This document shows, in pieces, positions 8,926-18,611 of a DNA stretch of 64,000 nucleotides. Under the pieces are notes generated by a model. That model did no database searches, was not told the DNA's origin, and worked only from the letters and a program-made list of their open reading frames with translations. Every line of letters begins with the position of its first letter. Position 1 is the stretch's first letter. The stretch covers positions 434,001 through 498,000 of the forward strand of contig NZ_JABCQF010000001.1 of NCBI RefSeq assembly GCF_015244705.1, read 5' to 3'. A program made the translations under genes and the position numbers. This DNA is from Gluconobacter potus. Lineage in GTDB: Bacteria; Pseudomonadota; Alphaproteobacteria; Acetobacterales; Acetobacteraceae.

Positions 8926-9570
8926 ATGACTGTTTCATCCCCTCCCGCTCCTGTGGTCGTCCGTCGTCGGACACAGGCTGATCGCAGTGCGGAGACGCGC
9001 GGCAAGGTCATTCAGGCAACCGTCATGCTGCTGCAGACGCAGGGCTATGCCGCAACGACCGTCCAGCGCATCGCCAAAACGGCGGGCGTCAGTCTGGGGG
9101 CGTTGCAGCACCAGTTTCCAACCAAGGCGCAGGTCATGGCGATGGTGCTGCGGCATTATGCAGTCAAGCGCGCGCGGCTGTACCGGCGGGCGCTGAGCAT
9201 GAAAGGCAGTCCCGAAGCGCGCGTGGATGCCATGCTGGACACGATGTGGCGGCTGGTGACGGATGGCCCGGAATTCCTGGCGACCGTGGAGATCGAACTG
9301 GCACGGCGGAGCGATCCGGATCTGGAAGCAGTGACGGCACCGGTTCTGGCGCGGATCGATCAGTTCATGACTCACTGGCTTTCAGGGCGGCGCATGGCCC
9401 CGCCGGATCCGCGCTTCGTCGAGTTGCGGCTGCTCAATTCGGCGCTGTTGCGCGGGCTGGCGGTCGAGCGCGCGCGTGGTGTTCCGCTGGAGGATCTGGC
9501 GCGGTCCTTTGAAGTCTGGCGGCGCTTCTCCAGGGCGGAATTTCTCAGGATTGCGGACCCGTCAGCCTGA
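8926..9570 (+). CDS. TetR/AcrR-family transcriptional regulator
   Basis: A 214-residue regulator. The N-terminal TetR helix-turn-helix is clear at about residues 22-70 (TRGKVIQATVMLLQTQGYA, TVQRIAKTAGVSLGALQHQF, then a K near FPTKAQV). The C-terminal ligand domain is helical and not specific to one ligand. It is divergent from a TonB receptor and upstream of a hydrolase-MFS-TonB receptor series on its own strand, so it probably controls this uptake cluster. The repeated TATGCTATAT sites in the divergent region are candidate operators. Confidence 0.9.
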   Translation: MTVSSPPAPVVVRRRTQADRSAETRGKVIQATVMLLQTQGYAATTVQRIAKTAGVSLGALQHQFPTKAQVMAMVLRHYAVKRARLYRRALSMKGSPEARVDAMLDTMWRLVTDGPEFLATVEIELARRSDPDLEAVTAPVLARIDQFMTHWLSGRRMAPPDPRFVELRLLNSALLRGLAVERARGVPLEDLARSFEVWRRFSRAEFLRIADPSA

Positions 9571-9740
9571 AGCCGTATGGTTCGGGAACGGAGGCTGCGG
9601 AGCCTCGGTGATCATTGCATTTTTAGAATAATTTTCTTGACGCTCATAAAACAAGTAGGTTGTATTGCTTTTATATTGGATTCACGAACGGCCTGCCCCG
9701 TAAGGGAAAAGGCGCTTGTTCCGGACAGATAAGGTCAAAC

Positions 9741-10895
9741 ATGACGATGCCGCCTCTGACTGCCGCACAGGTTTCCCCACCCGAGATCGCCGAACGTCAT
9801 CGGAAGGTTCGTGAGAAAATGGAGAAGGCCGGGCTTTCGGCCTATGTCTCCTTTGATCCGAACAATGTCTATTACCTGACGAATTTTGCGAATTTCGTGC
9901 ATGAGCGGCCGTTTGTGCTCGTGCTGACGATGACCGAGACGTTCTTTGTCGTGCCCGTGCTCGAAGTGCCGCATGTGCTGCGCCACAAGGTCGGGGACTT
10001 CAGACTGCTGAGCTATGCGGAGTTCCCGGCAGTCGTGGGATCACGCTGGTCCGACCGGTTTGCCGAGGCGCTGCCGAAGCAGGGAACAATCGGGATCGAG
10101 GGCGCCTGTCCGGCCTATCTGCAGGCGCAGATCCCCAATCCGGTGAAGATGCTGAACATCATTGACGAGGTCCGTGAGATCAAGTCGGCGCATGAGATTT
10201 CGCGCATCGCCTGGACGAGCGATGTGATGACGAAGGCGCTGGCGATGATGCTGGGCAAGGTGCAGCCCGGTGTGATGGTCGCGCATGCCATTGGTGACGT
10301 GACGCCGTATTTCTATCAGCGCTGCCTGACGGAATCCCCGCAGTACAACGTCATGTCGACCCATGCCGCCGGCCTGATCCAGCCGCCGGCCTATACGGAT
10401 GATCCGCATAATTTCTCGTGCCTGACGGCGACCTGTGAGCCGGGCGGCCCGTTCCTCGGGCTCGTGGCTGGCAAGATCAACGGCTATGGGGCGGAAATAG
10501 AGCGCACGTTTTTCCTCCAGACGATCCCTGAAGAGGCGAAGCGGCCTTTCGATACGATGATGGAGATGCGTTACAAGGCCTACGACATGCTCAAACCCGG
10601 CGCGATCGGTTCGGAAATCGATGCCGCCTGTCAGGCGATCGCGCATGGGGCCGGCTATGAAACGCCGCTGCACCGGACGGGTCACAGCTTTGGCGTCACG
10701 AGCCATGAAGCGCCGTTCCTGGCGCTGGGTGAGGATAATGTCATCCAGCCGGGCATGATCTTCAGCATCGAGCCGGGGATCTACATCAAAGGAACGGCTG
10801 GATACCGTCATTCCGACACGGTTCTGGTGACGGAGACCGGCTACGAGATCCTCACGCAATATCCTGATAGAAAAGAAGATCTGATCGTCGGGTAA
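9741..10895 (+). CDS. M24-family (pita-bread) hydrolase, creatinase/Xaa-Pro-peptidase-like, metal ligands not conserved
   Basis: A 384-residue protein with the two-domain creatinase architecture. The N-terminal domain contains GLSAYVSFDPNNVYYLTNF. The C-terminal pita-bread fold contains HRTGHSFGVTSHEAPF, FSIEPGIYI and YRHSDTVLVTETGYEIL. In metallo-aminopeptidases the ligand set is Asp, Asp, His, Glu, Glu. Here the Asp pair is replaced (the equivalent segment reads NGYGAEIERTFF) and the last Glu is Ser (RHSDTV), while the His and one Glu remain. That is the creatinase-like pattern, so a metal-free C-N hydrolase acting on a small amidino or amide compound is more likely than a true peptidase. 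ATG 9741 has AAGG six bases upstream; the in-frame ATG 81 bases earlier lacks one. It is followed by an MFS carrier and a TonB receptor. Confidence 0.8.
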   Translation: MTMPPLTAAQVSPPEIAERHRKVREKMEKAGLSAYVSFDPNNVYYLTNFANFVHERPFVLVLTMTETFFVVPVLEVPHVLRHKVGDFRLLSYAEFPAVVGSRWSDRFAEALPKQGTIGIEGACPAYLQAQIPNPVKMLNIIDEVREIKSAHEISRIAWTSDVMTKALAMMLGKVQPGVMVAHAIGDVTPYFYQRCLTESPQYNVMSTHAAGLIQPPAYTDDPHNFSCLTATCEPGGPFLGLVAGKINGYGAEIERTFFLQTIPEEAKRPFDTMMEMRYKAYDMLKPGAIGSEIDAACQAIAHGAGYETPLHRTGHSFGVTSHEAPFLALGEDNVIQPGMIFSIEPGIYIKGTAGYRHSDTVLVTETGYEILTQYPDRKEDLIVG

Positions 10896-10998
10896 AGCCC
10901 TTCCGGCCTTGCGCCTCCTGCCGTGAAAGGTGGGGGGCGAAAGAACTGCCGGAAGAAATTGCATTCCTCTGCTGCCTTTCGTTCCGGGATAGAAACCT

Positions 10999-12333
10999 AT
11001 GTCCATTGCAGATCGACTGGAGCGTCTTCCGTTCTCCGGATTTCACTACCGGCTCCTGTTGCTCGGGGGCGCGGGATACTGTTTTGACGGGCTGGATGGC
11101 GCCATCCTCGCCTTTGTGATGCCCGCCCTGCAGCATCTGTGGGGGCTGTCGATGACCCAGCTTGGTCTGCTGGGGAGCGGGGCGTTTTTCGGATATTTCA
11201 TCGGTGCACTGTCAGCGGGGCTGGTAGCGGACCGGTGGGGCCGGCGGTCCGTGATGATGTGGGCGCTGGCGTGTTACTGCGTGGGCTCTCTCGTCTCGGC
11301 GCTCTGTATGAACTGGCATGGTTTTGTGCTGGCGCGTGTGCTGGCGGGGCTTGGGACGGGCGCTGAATCCGCGATTATTGCGCCGTATCTGTCGGAATTC
11401 GTGCCGCGGCGGTATCGTGGGGTGTTTACGGGGGCGCTGGCGGGGTTTTTCTCCTTCGGGTTCGTGGGGGCATCGCTGCTGGGATATGCGCTGGTGCCGG
11501 GTTCTGCGAATGGCTGGCGCTGGGCGGTGGGACTGACGGCGTGCCCGGTGGTCATGCTGCTGTGGTGGCGTCGGGCTTTGCCGGAATCTCCGCGCTGGCT
11601 TGAAGGCGTGGGCCGGGGTGAGGCCGCACATTCCGTTCTTTGCGATATCGAAAAGAGCGTTGGCGTTGTGTCGCCGGCTTATGAAGCGCGTGCGGTGGTG
11701 CTGGAACGCCCGTCGGTGGGCGGGCAGTTCGCGCGGCTGTGGGGCAGTGGGCTGCGGCGGGTGACGGCCATGAGCTGGGTTCTGTGGCTGTCGGTCACGT
11801 TCAGCTATTACGCGTTTTTTTCCTGGCTTCCCACGCTTCTGATCGCGCGCGGGTTCACCATCACGCACAGTTTCGGGTTTTCGATCGCCATCTATGTGGC
11901 GCAGATCCCCGGCTATTTCAGTGCGGGATTCTGCAACGAATATTTCGGCCGCAAGGCAACGGTCGTGACGTATCTCGCTGCTGCCATGCTCAGTGCAGTC
12001 GCGATGGCGCTCGTGTCGTCATCCGGAGGGATTCTTGCGGCAGGAATGCTGCTGTCCTTCTTCATGAACGGCGCTTTTGCCGGACTTTATGCCTACACAC
12101 CCGAAATTTTCCCGACCATCCTGCGGGCGACGGGAATGGGAAGCGCCTCAGCTATCGGACGGACCGGCGCGATCGCCGCTCCCCTGCTGATCGGGGCGCT
12201 GTATCCGCGGGCCGGGTTTGCCGGGGTGTTCGGACTGACGGCGCTGATCCTGCTGGCTGGCGCGCTGAGCATCCTGATCTTCGGACCATCAACCGTGAAC
12301 CGGTCTCTGGAAGAGATCGGGGACGCGTACTGA
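10999..12333 (+). CDS. MFS transporter
   Basis: A 444-residue inner-membrane carrier with about twelve hydrophobic segments. It carries the MFS loop motif ADRWGRRSVMMW after TM2 and PESPRWLEG between the halves, as in the sugar-porter/aromatic-acid-symporter branches. The second-half repeat is YFGRKATVV, and TPEIFPTILRATGMG precedes TM11. The substrate is not evident. The context (pita-bread hydrolase upstream, TonB receptor downstream, TetR regulator) suggests that it carries the compound, or the hydrolysis product, taken up by the receptors. The gap to the upstream gene is about 100 bases. Confidence 0.85.
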   Translation: MSIADRLERLPFSGFHYRLLLLGGAGYCFDGLDGAILAFVMPALQHLWGLSMTQLGLLGSGAFFGYFIGALSAGLVADRWGRRSVMMWALACYCVGSLVSALCMNWHGFVLARVLAGLGTGAESAIIAPYLSEFVPRRYRGVFTGALAGFFSFGFVGASLLGYALVPGSANGWRWAVGLTACPVVMLLWWRRALPESPRWLEGVGRGEAAHSVLCDIEKSVGVVSPAYEARAVVLERPSVGGQFARLWGSGLRRVTAMSWVLWLSVTFSYYAFFSWLPTLLIARGFTITHSFGFSIAIYVAQIPGYFSAGFCNEYFGRKATVVTYLAAAMLSAVAMALVSSSGGILAAGMLLSFFMNGAFAGLYAYTPEIFPTILRATGMGSASAIGRTGAIAAPLLIGALYPRAGFAGVFGLTALILLAGALSILIFGPSTVNRSLEEIGDAY

Positions 12334-12400
12334 GTTTTTCCATGCTTTCCGCATGACTGCCACATCTTCTGAAACCGGAGTTGTCCCGGGGAGACCTGAA

Positions 12401-14707
12401 ATGTTCCGACTTAACAATATTCTCCTGTGTACGAGTGCGCTGGTTCTGACACTGCCGGCTGTTGCGGCAACGACGTCGGGCAAGGCTGTGCATGGAACGA
12501 AAGGTCACCCTGCTGCCCCGCCTTCGGTTGTGCGGGTGCGGCATGTCGCGCCGTCTTCGGATCCGGAATCGATCCAGGTGTACCGCAGGAAAAATGCGTT
12601 CGGACAGATGGTAATGCAGCATCAGGGCGTGTCGGTCACGCATATCGATTCAACCGAACTGGCGCGGCATCAGGTGACGGATGTGAAGGGGCTGATGAAC
12701 CTTGCGCCAAACCTGACAGTGCAGCCGCAGGGCTCGAGTTCGGCAGTGAACTTCACGCTGCGCGGTGTGGGGCTGAACGACTTTACGGCGAACAATACGC
12801 CGTCGGTCATGACCTATGTGGATGGGGTGGCGCTGCCGATCGGCTATATGGCGGGGGCTGCGATGTTCGACATGGCCGGGGTTGATGTGAGTACCGGGCC
12901 ATCGGGCTTTACGCATGGTCAGACGGTGACGGCCGGTGAGATCAACATCAAGACCGCCGATCCGACGAAGACATTCCATTACGGGGCATCGGAAGACATC
13001 GCGACCTATGATCGCAGCATTACGAACCTGTATGTGTCGGGACCGCTGTCGTCGAATGTGCAGTACCGCATTGCGGGTTTTACGCAGCAGGGCGGGGGCT
13101 TTCAGAAGAACATCAATACCGGGCAGTCGCTGGGAAATGCGAACAAGGGCGGGCTGCGGGCCAAGGTCGCCTGGCAGCCGGATGACAGGACGAATATCGT
13201 CTTCAGCGGCAACTGGATGCAGGATGATTCCCAGGCGATGGGCGCCTACAATATCCAGGATCTGGCGCGCAATACGCCAACCTATCAGAACAACCGCAAC
13301 ACGGGCTGGGGCTTTACGCCGGACTTCCTGAAGATCACGGGCAATTCCGCGGGGACGAAGCCGTCCTACAACAACACGTTCTGGGGGGCGGGCGTCAATT
13401 TCACGCGCAATCTGGGCTTTGCCGATCTGAGCACCATCAGCGCGTTCCAGCAGATGTATGTGCATAATCTGATGGATCTGGATGGCACGCGCTATGCGAT
13501 CTATGACGACGACGTCAATACGGATGCGAACCTGTTTTCGCAGGAAGTGAAGCTGGCGTCGCGTAATCCGCATGACCGGCTGCAATGGAATGTCGGCATG
13601 TACTATGATCGCACGCAGATGCATTCGGTCATTTACAACGACTATACCGGCTCGGGCTCGCGACCCTATATCCAGCGGACGAGCTACAATCAGGATCAGC
13701 AGGCGTTCAGCCAGTACGGGCATCTGCGCCTGACGGTCACGAAGCGTCTGCATCTTCTGGCGGGGATCACGCATGAATCCGATGACCGTGATCTCTATAA
13801 CATGCAGACGATGCGCTATAATACGGCCGTCTATCCCACACCGTTTGACAACCATTACGGGCGTCGCGGGGCGCTGACGAACCAGTTTTCAGGAATGGGC
13901 GGGATCGAGTATCAGGCGCTCGACAACCTGATGTTCTATGGCTCCATCCGCAAGGGCTTCAAGCCGGGCGGCTTTACGGCGAACAATACGGTCGTGGCCT
14001 CACAGCTCAATCCGACCAAGCCGGAATCCCTGCTGGCCTATGAGGTCGGTTTCAAGTCCGATTACTGGAACCACAAAATCCGCCTTAATGGCGATGCGTT
14101 CTGGTACGATTATCACGGGCAGCAGGTGGCCGGGCTTGCCGTGGTGTCGAACTATGGTGTGGTCGGGCAGTACGTCAACATTCCCAAGAGCCGGATCTGG
14201 GGTGTGGAAATGGAGATCGACGCCAATCCCATTCCGGGGCTGCTGCTGCATCAGCACTTCGGGTATGAGCGCGGAAATTACGAGGATTACAGCGCGATCG
14301 ACTCTACGGCTGTTGCGGCGACCTATATCAGGACGGGCAAGCTGGTGGCGCTGTATCGCAGCTATGCCGGAGTGGATATGGGGATCCCGAAACTGACGCT
14401 GGAGGGTTCGGCATCCTACAGGGCGAAGCTCGGGACGCGCTGGACGCTCACGCCGTATCTTGACTACAGCTATCGCGGATCGCAGCTTGATGTGCCGGGG
14501 AACAATCTGTACCGGATGCCTGCGTATTTCCTGATGGATGTCGGCCTGACTTTCGCGCCGAAAAGCGGAAAATGGTCTCTCGGGGCCTATGTCAACAACA
14601 TCCTGGACCGGCGCTATGACGTGACGCGCCAGACCGGGCTGAACGGGATTTTCGGCATTCCGGGAACGCCGCGGATGGTGGGCGGACGGCTGCGGGTGGA
14701 TTTCTGA
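12401..14707 (+). CDS. TonB-dependent outer-membrane receptor
   Basis: A 768-residue receptor. ATG 12401 is preceded by GGGGAGA and opens a typical signal peptide (MFRLNNILLCTSALVLTLPAVA-A). The plug domain covers about residues 70-180 (VTHIDSTELARHQVTDVKGLMNLAPNL in pieces, NFTLRGVGLNDF, ITTADP-like end). The barrel ends with LRVDF, giving the terminal aromatic residue. The VTD-KGL-NLAPNL/TLRGVG pattern is that of general TonB receptors rather than classical siderophore ones. It comes immediately after the MFS carrier and pita-bread hydrolase, so the three probably form one uptake and degradation unit. No Fur-like sequence precedes it. Confidence 0.9.
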   Translation: MFRLNNILLCTSALVLTLPAVAATTSGKAVHGTKGHPAAPPSVVRVRHVAPSSDPESIQVYRRKNAFGQMVMQHQGVSVTHIDSTELARHQVTDVKGLMNLAPNLTVQPQGSSSAVNFTLRGVGLNDFTANNTPSVMTYVDGVALPIGYMAGAAMFDMAGVDVSTGPSGFTHGQTVTAGEINIKTADPTKTFHYGASEDIATYDRSITNLYVSGPLSSNVQYRIAGFTQQGGGFQKNINTGQSLGNANKGGLRAKVAWQPDDRTNIVFSGNWMQDDSQAMGAYNIQDLARNTPTYQNNRNTGWGFTPDFLKITGNSAGTKPSYNNTFWGAGVNFTRNLGFADLSTISAFQQMYVHNLMDLDGTRYAIYDDDVNTDANLFSQEVKLASRNPHDRLQWNVGMYYDRTQMHSVIYNDYTGSGSRPYIQRTSYNQDQQAFSQYGHLRLTVTKRLHLLAGITHESDDRDLYNMQTMRYNTAVYPTPFDNHYGRRGALTNQFSGMGGIEYQALDNLMFYGSIRKGFKPGGFTANNTVVASQLNPTKPESLLAYEVGFKSDYWNHKIRLNGDAFWYDYHGQQVAGLAVVSNYGVVGQYVNIPKSRIWGVEMEIDANPIPGLLLHQHFGYERGNYEDYSAIDSTAVAATYIRTGKLVALYRSYAGVDMGIPKLTLEGSASYRAKLGTRWTLTPYLDYSYRGSQLDVPGNNLYRMPAYFLMDVGLTFAPKSGKWSLGAYVNNILDRRYDVTRQTGLNGIFGIPGTPRMVGGRLRVDF

Positions 14708-15159
14708 ACCTGCGTTCTGGCTGACAAGAAACCCGGTACAAAGATCGATCGTGCCAATCTCGAACAGGCGCGTCGTGCGGCTTCCATCGTAACCGTTCGC
14801 GGGATTCAGCGAGCGAAGGCGTTTTCCGGCAAGCGAACGCATAGTCTAAAAAGCCGACCCCGCCGATGGACTGTCGCAGGCTGGTCGTCATCCCGTCATT
14901 GCCTCTCGCCGGAGCCGACGATTCGGTCTGTCAGGGATGCCGGTCTGGCGATGGAGTTCTGAGCTCAAGGTCCGGTAAAGGGGCGTGGCAAAGCGCGATC
15001 CGCCCTCCTGTGAGGCTGGCGGAATGGACTGTCCCGGAGGCCATGACGGCAACAGTGCCCGCAAGGCCGTGCGTGATGGACCCCACACGATGAAACAGGC
15101 CTGATCAGGCTCCGTTCTGATACTCCGGTTGTCCTGTCCGTATCACTGTCGGAGGCGCC
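14708..15159. other. Intergenic stretch without a recognisable gene
   Basis: About 450 bases between the TonB receptor stop and the Fur-controlled siderophore receptor. Short open frames occur on both strands, but none has a ribosome site plus a plausible protein composition. It may be decayed coding sequence; nothing definite can be assigned. Confidence 0.4.
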
Positions 15160-15243
15160 ATGACCATTCCTGTTCCTGCCGTCTGGCGGTGTCCGGTGTG
15201 GCTGCGCGGCCACAGGATGACCATTACACAATATTGCTATTGA
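15160..15243 (+). CDS. Possible 27-residue leader/small ORF
   Basis: A very short frame starts at an ATG with a near-perfect GGAGG ribosome site four bases upstream. It encodes MTIPVPAVWRCPVWLRGH and nine more residues ending QYCY, and its stop lies inside the Fur-box region. The strong ribosome site is the only support. It may be a leader peptide of the siderophore receptor mRNA or the relic of a gene start. If Fur blocks the promoter here, this frame would lie upstream of the regulated transcript. Confidence 0.25.
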   Translation: MTIPVPAVWRCPVWLRGHRMTITQYCY

Positions 15244-15257
15244 GAATCATTCGCATT
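15239..15257 (+). promoter_or_regulatory. Fur box upstream of the siderophore receptor
   Basis: The sequence ATTGAGAATCATTCGCATT resembles the classical Fur/iron box (alternating GATAAT/ATTATC-type hexamers). It lies about 130 bases before the receptor start, so iron repression is expected. Confidence 0.7.
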
Positions 15258-15384
15258 AACATCTGGAATGCGGGAAACAGACCCCAGTCAGAACGTCGCG
15301 GCGGTTTCGCCTGACGCGTGGTCCCATCCGGATCAGGCGGAACCCGTCGGAAGATCTGTGAAGTTTCCAGAGTTCAGGTGCTGC

Positions 15385-17706
15385 ATGCCTTCAGAAAACG
15401 ATTTTTCGATCCCATCGCCATCGGGCGCATCTTTCAGGTCATCCCGCGACGGTTCGGGCCAGAAATGGTCGGCCCTCGTTATGCTGGCGCTCGGCGCAGG
15501 ACTGGGTGTCGCAGAAACCGGGGACGCCGAGGCACAGGACGGAAGCGATACGGGCACGACCGCGACCGACAGCACGATCAACCTCTCCGCCGTGCGCGTT
15601 CACGGTCAGGTGGACGCTGACAGCAGCAATACGAACAACACGTCTCTCGATATCGGCCGGATGCCGGGCACGGTTCGTGATACGCCACAGACCATCAGTG
15701 TCGTGCCGAAAGATCTGATCATCCAGCAGCGCCTGTTCACGCTGGACCAGGCGCTCGCCAATGTTCCGGGCATCACCATGTCCACAGGCGAGGGCAATGG
15801 CGGCCTGAATGGCGATCAGTTCCGCATCCGCGGCCAGCAGGCGCGTGGCGACATCTATGAAGATGGCCTGCGGGACTTCGGAACCTATGTGCGTGACACG
15901 TTCAATACCGAGAGCGTCGAGGTCATCAAGGGGCCGAGCGGCGAGTATTTCGGCGCGGGCAATGTGGGTGGTGTGATCAACCAGACGCTCAAGAAGGCGC
16001 ATCTGGGCAATCATTACGATCTGGACCAGACCTTCGCCAGCGGCATGCAGTACCGCGGCACGGCGGATGTGAACTACCAGCTTGGCAAGCATACCGCCCT
16101 GCGCGTGAACGGCATGTATAACAAGCAGGACGTGGCCGACCGCGACAATATCCGCACGGACCGTTATGGCGTGGCGGCGGATCTTGGTTTCGGTCTGGGG
16201 ACGAAAACGACCTATCACCTGAATTACCAGTGGCTCGGCAGCCGTGGCACGCCGGATTACGGTGTTCCGATGATCCAGATCGGCGGCATCTATTCCCCGA
16301 TCACAAGCCATGGACTGGCCCGTGATACGAGCTATGCGCGCAGCTTCAACATGGACAATTCGAACATCCACATGGTGACGTCGAAGTTCTCGTCGGAAAT
16401 CGCGCGCTGGCTGACGTTCAACAACGATACGCGCTTTACGCACTACCATCGCGACTATTCCGCAACGACCCCGAATGCCTGTACCGGAACCTGTGTTACG
16501 TCGTTCCTGTCAGGCGGCAACCCGACGCTGCCTTACGGCGCTGGCGGTGGCGTGGCCTATCAGCAGGATGGCTGGGGCATCCAGAACGTCATGATGGCAC
16601 GGGCGAAGTTCAACACGGGCTTCCTGCATCACGACCTCAGCGCGGGTGTGGACATCAACTACACCAAGGACGACCGGATCATGGGCACGTATGTGAACCG
16701 GGTGAACGACCAGACGATCCGCAACCCGTCCTATTCTTCGCCAGGCACTTATATCACCTGGCCCTCCAGCGGGCACCGGACGGCGGATTTCCGAGACCTG
16801 GGTCTCTTCCTGGCAGACAAGATCCATATCACCAAGCGTCTGTCCCTCTTCGGAACGTTGCGCTGGGACAGCTTCGAGAGCACATACTGGAGTGCGGCGG
16901 CAGCCTCCTCGGGCGTGCAGTCCCAATCGTCCAACAAGTTCAGCCCGTCCGCGAGTCTGATGTATGACGTGGACGACAACAAGACCGTCTATTTCACGTT
17001 CTCCCGCTCCTACAAGCCGGTCGGGACGGATGCGTCGTCTGAAATCACCAACCAGGCGAGCGTTGGAGACGTCCCGGTCAACGGCACCAACCTCAAACCG
17101 CAGCGCAGCGACCTGTTTGAAGTCGGCACCAAGATGGACTTCCTCAACAAGCATCTGGGCATGACGGCGGCGCTGTATCAGATCGAGCAGAATAACTCGT
17201 ACACCTATGACGAGAGCGGCAATATCATCACCGGCTTCCAGGATGCGGGAACCGGCCGTGAGATCCGCGGTGCGGAACTGAGCCTGACGGGCAAGATCAC
17301 GAAGGAATGGGAAATCTATGCCGCGTATTCCTACATGGGCGGCAAGGTAACGAATTCCACCACGACGGATGGCAAGCAGGCCCCGCAGCTCCCGCACAAC
17401 AACTTCTCGGTCTGGACGTCCTATGATCTGTCGCCGGTGCTGCTCAAGCCGGGTCAGGGCAAGCTGAGTGTCGGCGGTGGCGCGCAGTATAGCTCCGGCT
17501 ACTGGGCGAACGAGGCGAACACGGCCCGCATGCCGTATAACTTCTCGCTGAACACCATGATTTCCTACCAGTACGGCCGGTATCATGTGCAGTTCAACGC
17601 CAACAACCTGTCCGATCACCTGAACTATGCCTCGGCCTTCAGTACGGGCCGTGCCGTGCCGCAGTCCGGCCGGACCTTCATGGGCAATTTCGGCATCGGT
17701 TTCTGA
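15385..17706 (+). CDS. TonB-dependent siderophore receptor (FhuE/FpvA-like)
   Basis: A 773-residue ferric-siderophore receptor. The signal peptide (KWSALVMLALGAGLGVAETGDAEA) is followed by a plug with the siderophore-receptor signature: RDTPQTISVVPKDLI, LDQALANVPGITMS, FRIRGQQARGDIYEDGLRDF, VEVIKGPSGEYFGAGNVGGVIN. The barrel ends FMGNFGIGF. PQTISVV and the RGQ-YEDGLRD motif are typical of FhuE/FpvA/ferrichrome-type receptors. ATG 15385 is chosen because the frame upstream of it has no secretion features; AGG lies about eight bases upstream. A Fur box precedes the gene, and exbBD-tonB lie a few kb downstream with their own Fur box. The exact siderophore is unknown, and no siderophore biosynthesis genes are in the window. 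Confidence 0.92.
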   Translation: MPSENDFSIPSPSGASFRSSRDGSGQKWSALVMLALGAGLGVAETGDAEAQDGSDTGTTATDSTINLSAVRVHGQVDADSSNTNNTSLDIGRMPGTVRDTPQTISVVPKDLIIQQRLFTLDQALANVPGITMSTGEGNGGLNGDQFRIRGQQARGDIYEDGLRDFGTYVRDTFNTESVEVIKGPSGEYFGAGNVGGVINQTLKKAHLGNHYDLDQTFASGMQYRGTADVNYQLGKHTALRVNGMYNKQDVADRDNIRTDRYGVAADLGFGLGTKTTYHLNYQWLGSRGTPDYGVPMIQIGGIYSPITSHGLARDTSYARSFNMDNSNIHMVTSKFSSEIARWLTFNNDTRFTHYHRDYSATTPNACTGTCVTSFLSGGNPTLPYGAGGGVAYQQDGWGIQNVMMARAKFNTGFLHHDLSAGVDINYTKDDRIMGTYVNRVNDQTIRNPSYSSPGTYITWPSSGHRTADFRDLGLFLADKIHITKRLSLFGTLRWDSFESTYWSAAAASSGVQSQSSNKFSPSASLMYDVDDNKTVYFTFSRSYKPVGTDASSEITNQASVGDVPVNGTNLKPQRSDLFEVGTKMDFLNKHLGMTAALYQIEQNNSYTYDESGNIITGFQDAGTGREIRGAELSLTGKITKEWEIYAAYSYMGGKVTNSTTTDGKQAPQLPHNNFSVWTSYDLSPVLLKPGQGKLSVGGGAQYSSGYWANEANTARMPYNFSLNTMISYQYGRYHVQFNANNLSDHLNYASAFSTGRAVPQSGRTFMGNFGIGF

Positions 17707-17781
17707 TCCGGGCCATTTCCCTGTCCTGCAGAACCCCCGGTTTTTCACCCCGCGTGAAAGACCGGACCAGAAAGGAACGCG

Positions 17782-18507
17782 ATGTCATCAGTGTCAGGAG
17801 CGCATCAGGATAACGGGATTTCCCGGCCTGCGCCTTTGCCTGTTCCCGAACAGGTGAAGGCACAGCTGATTCTGGCGCAGACCCATCTGGATGCAGGGCG
17901 TCGGGAAGACGCCTTTTCCTGTTTCGGGATCGCCGCCCGCAGCGGACATCCCGTAGCGCTGAACATGCTCGGTCGTGCTTACGAGCGCGGCTGGGGCGTG
18001 AAGCGCAACCCGGCCATGGCGGCGCGATGCTTTGAAACCGCGATCGAGGGTGGAGACGGCTGGGCTATGTTCAATCTGGCCGATCTGTTTCTGGCCGGGG
18101 ACGGGGTGCCGAAGAATACACAGCGGGCTTACCGGCTCTATGTGGATGCCGCCCGGACCGGTAACGCCAAGGCCCTGAACATGCTGGGGATCATGCACGA
18201 GGATGGCTCCGTCCCGGCGGGGGAGCCTGATCCGGATACGGCCCATCAGTTCTATCAGGCTGCGGCCGAGGGCGGGGACTGCTGGGCCTGGCTCAATCTG
18301 GCGCGTCTTGCTCTGGAGCGGGGCGTCTGGTCCGAGGCAGCGCTGGGGCTTGAAAAAGCGCTGGATTGCGCGATCGTCGGCGTGCCCGACGCCGTGCTGG
18401 CCCTGATCCGTCCCCATGCGCAGGAGCGGGTGTTTCAGGCTGTCATGATCCGCTGCCTGGCGCTGCTGGAGGCCCAGGCGGCGAGGGGTGTTTCCCATGC
18501 GGCCTGA
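17782..18507 (+). CDS. Sel1-repeat (TPR-like) protein
   Basis: A 241-residue protein without a signal peptide. It contains four to five Sel1-like repeats between about residues 28 and 185, such as GHPVALNMLGRAYERGWGV, GWAMFNLADLFLAGDGV and GNAKALNMLGIMHEDGSV, each with the A-LG-Y--G-GV signature. Sel1 repeats form helical solenoids for protein-protein contacts. It lies 75 bases after the siderophore receptor on the same strand and is probably co-transcribed under Fur. Similar placement next to iron receptors suggests a supporting role in iron uptake (inference); no enzymatic motif is visible. Confidence 0.8.
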   Translation: MSSVSGAHQDNGISRPAPLPVPEQVKAQLILAQTHLDAGRREDAFSCFGIAARSGHPVALNMLGRAYERGWGVKRNPAMAARCFETAIEGGDGWAMFNLADLFLAGDGVPKNTQRAYRLYVDAARTGNAKALNMLGIMHEDGSVPAGEPDPDTAHQFYQAAAEGGDCWAWLNLARLALERGVWSEAALGLEKALDCAIVGVPDAVLALIRPHAQERVFQAVMIRCLALLEAQAARGVSHAA

Positions 18508-18611
18508 GCTGAAACATCGCATTACAGACCGTGCGTTTTTCATACAGAATGGTGAGGTGACAGCGCCTGAAACCATGACAGGATATGGTTCCCAGGGAAG
18601 GATCGCGTTGC

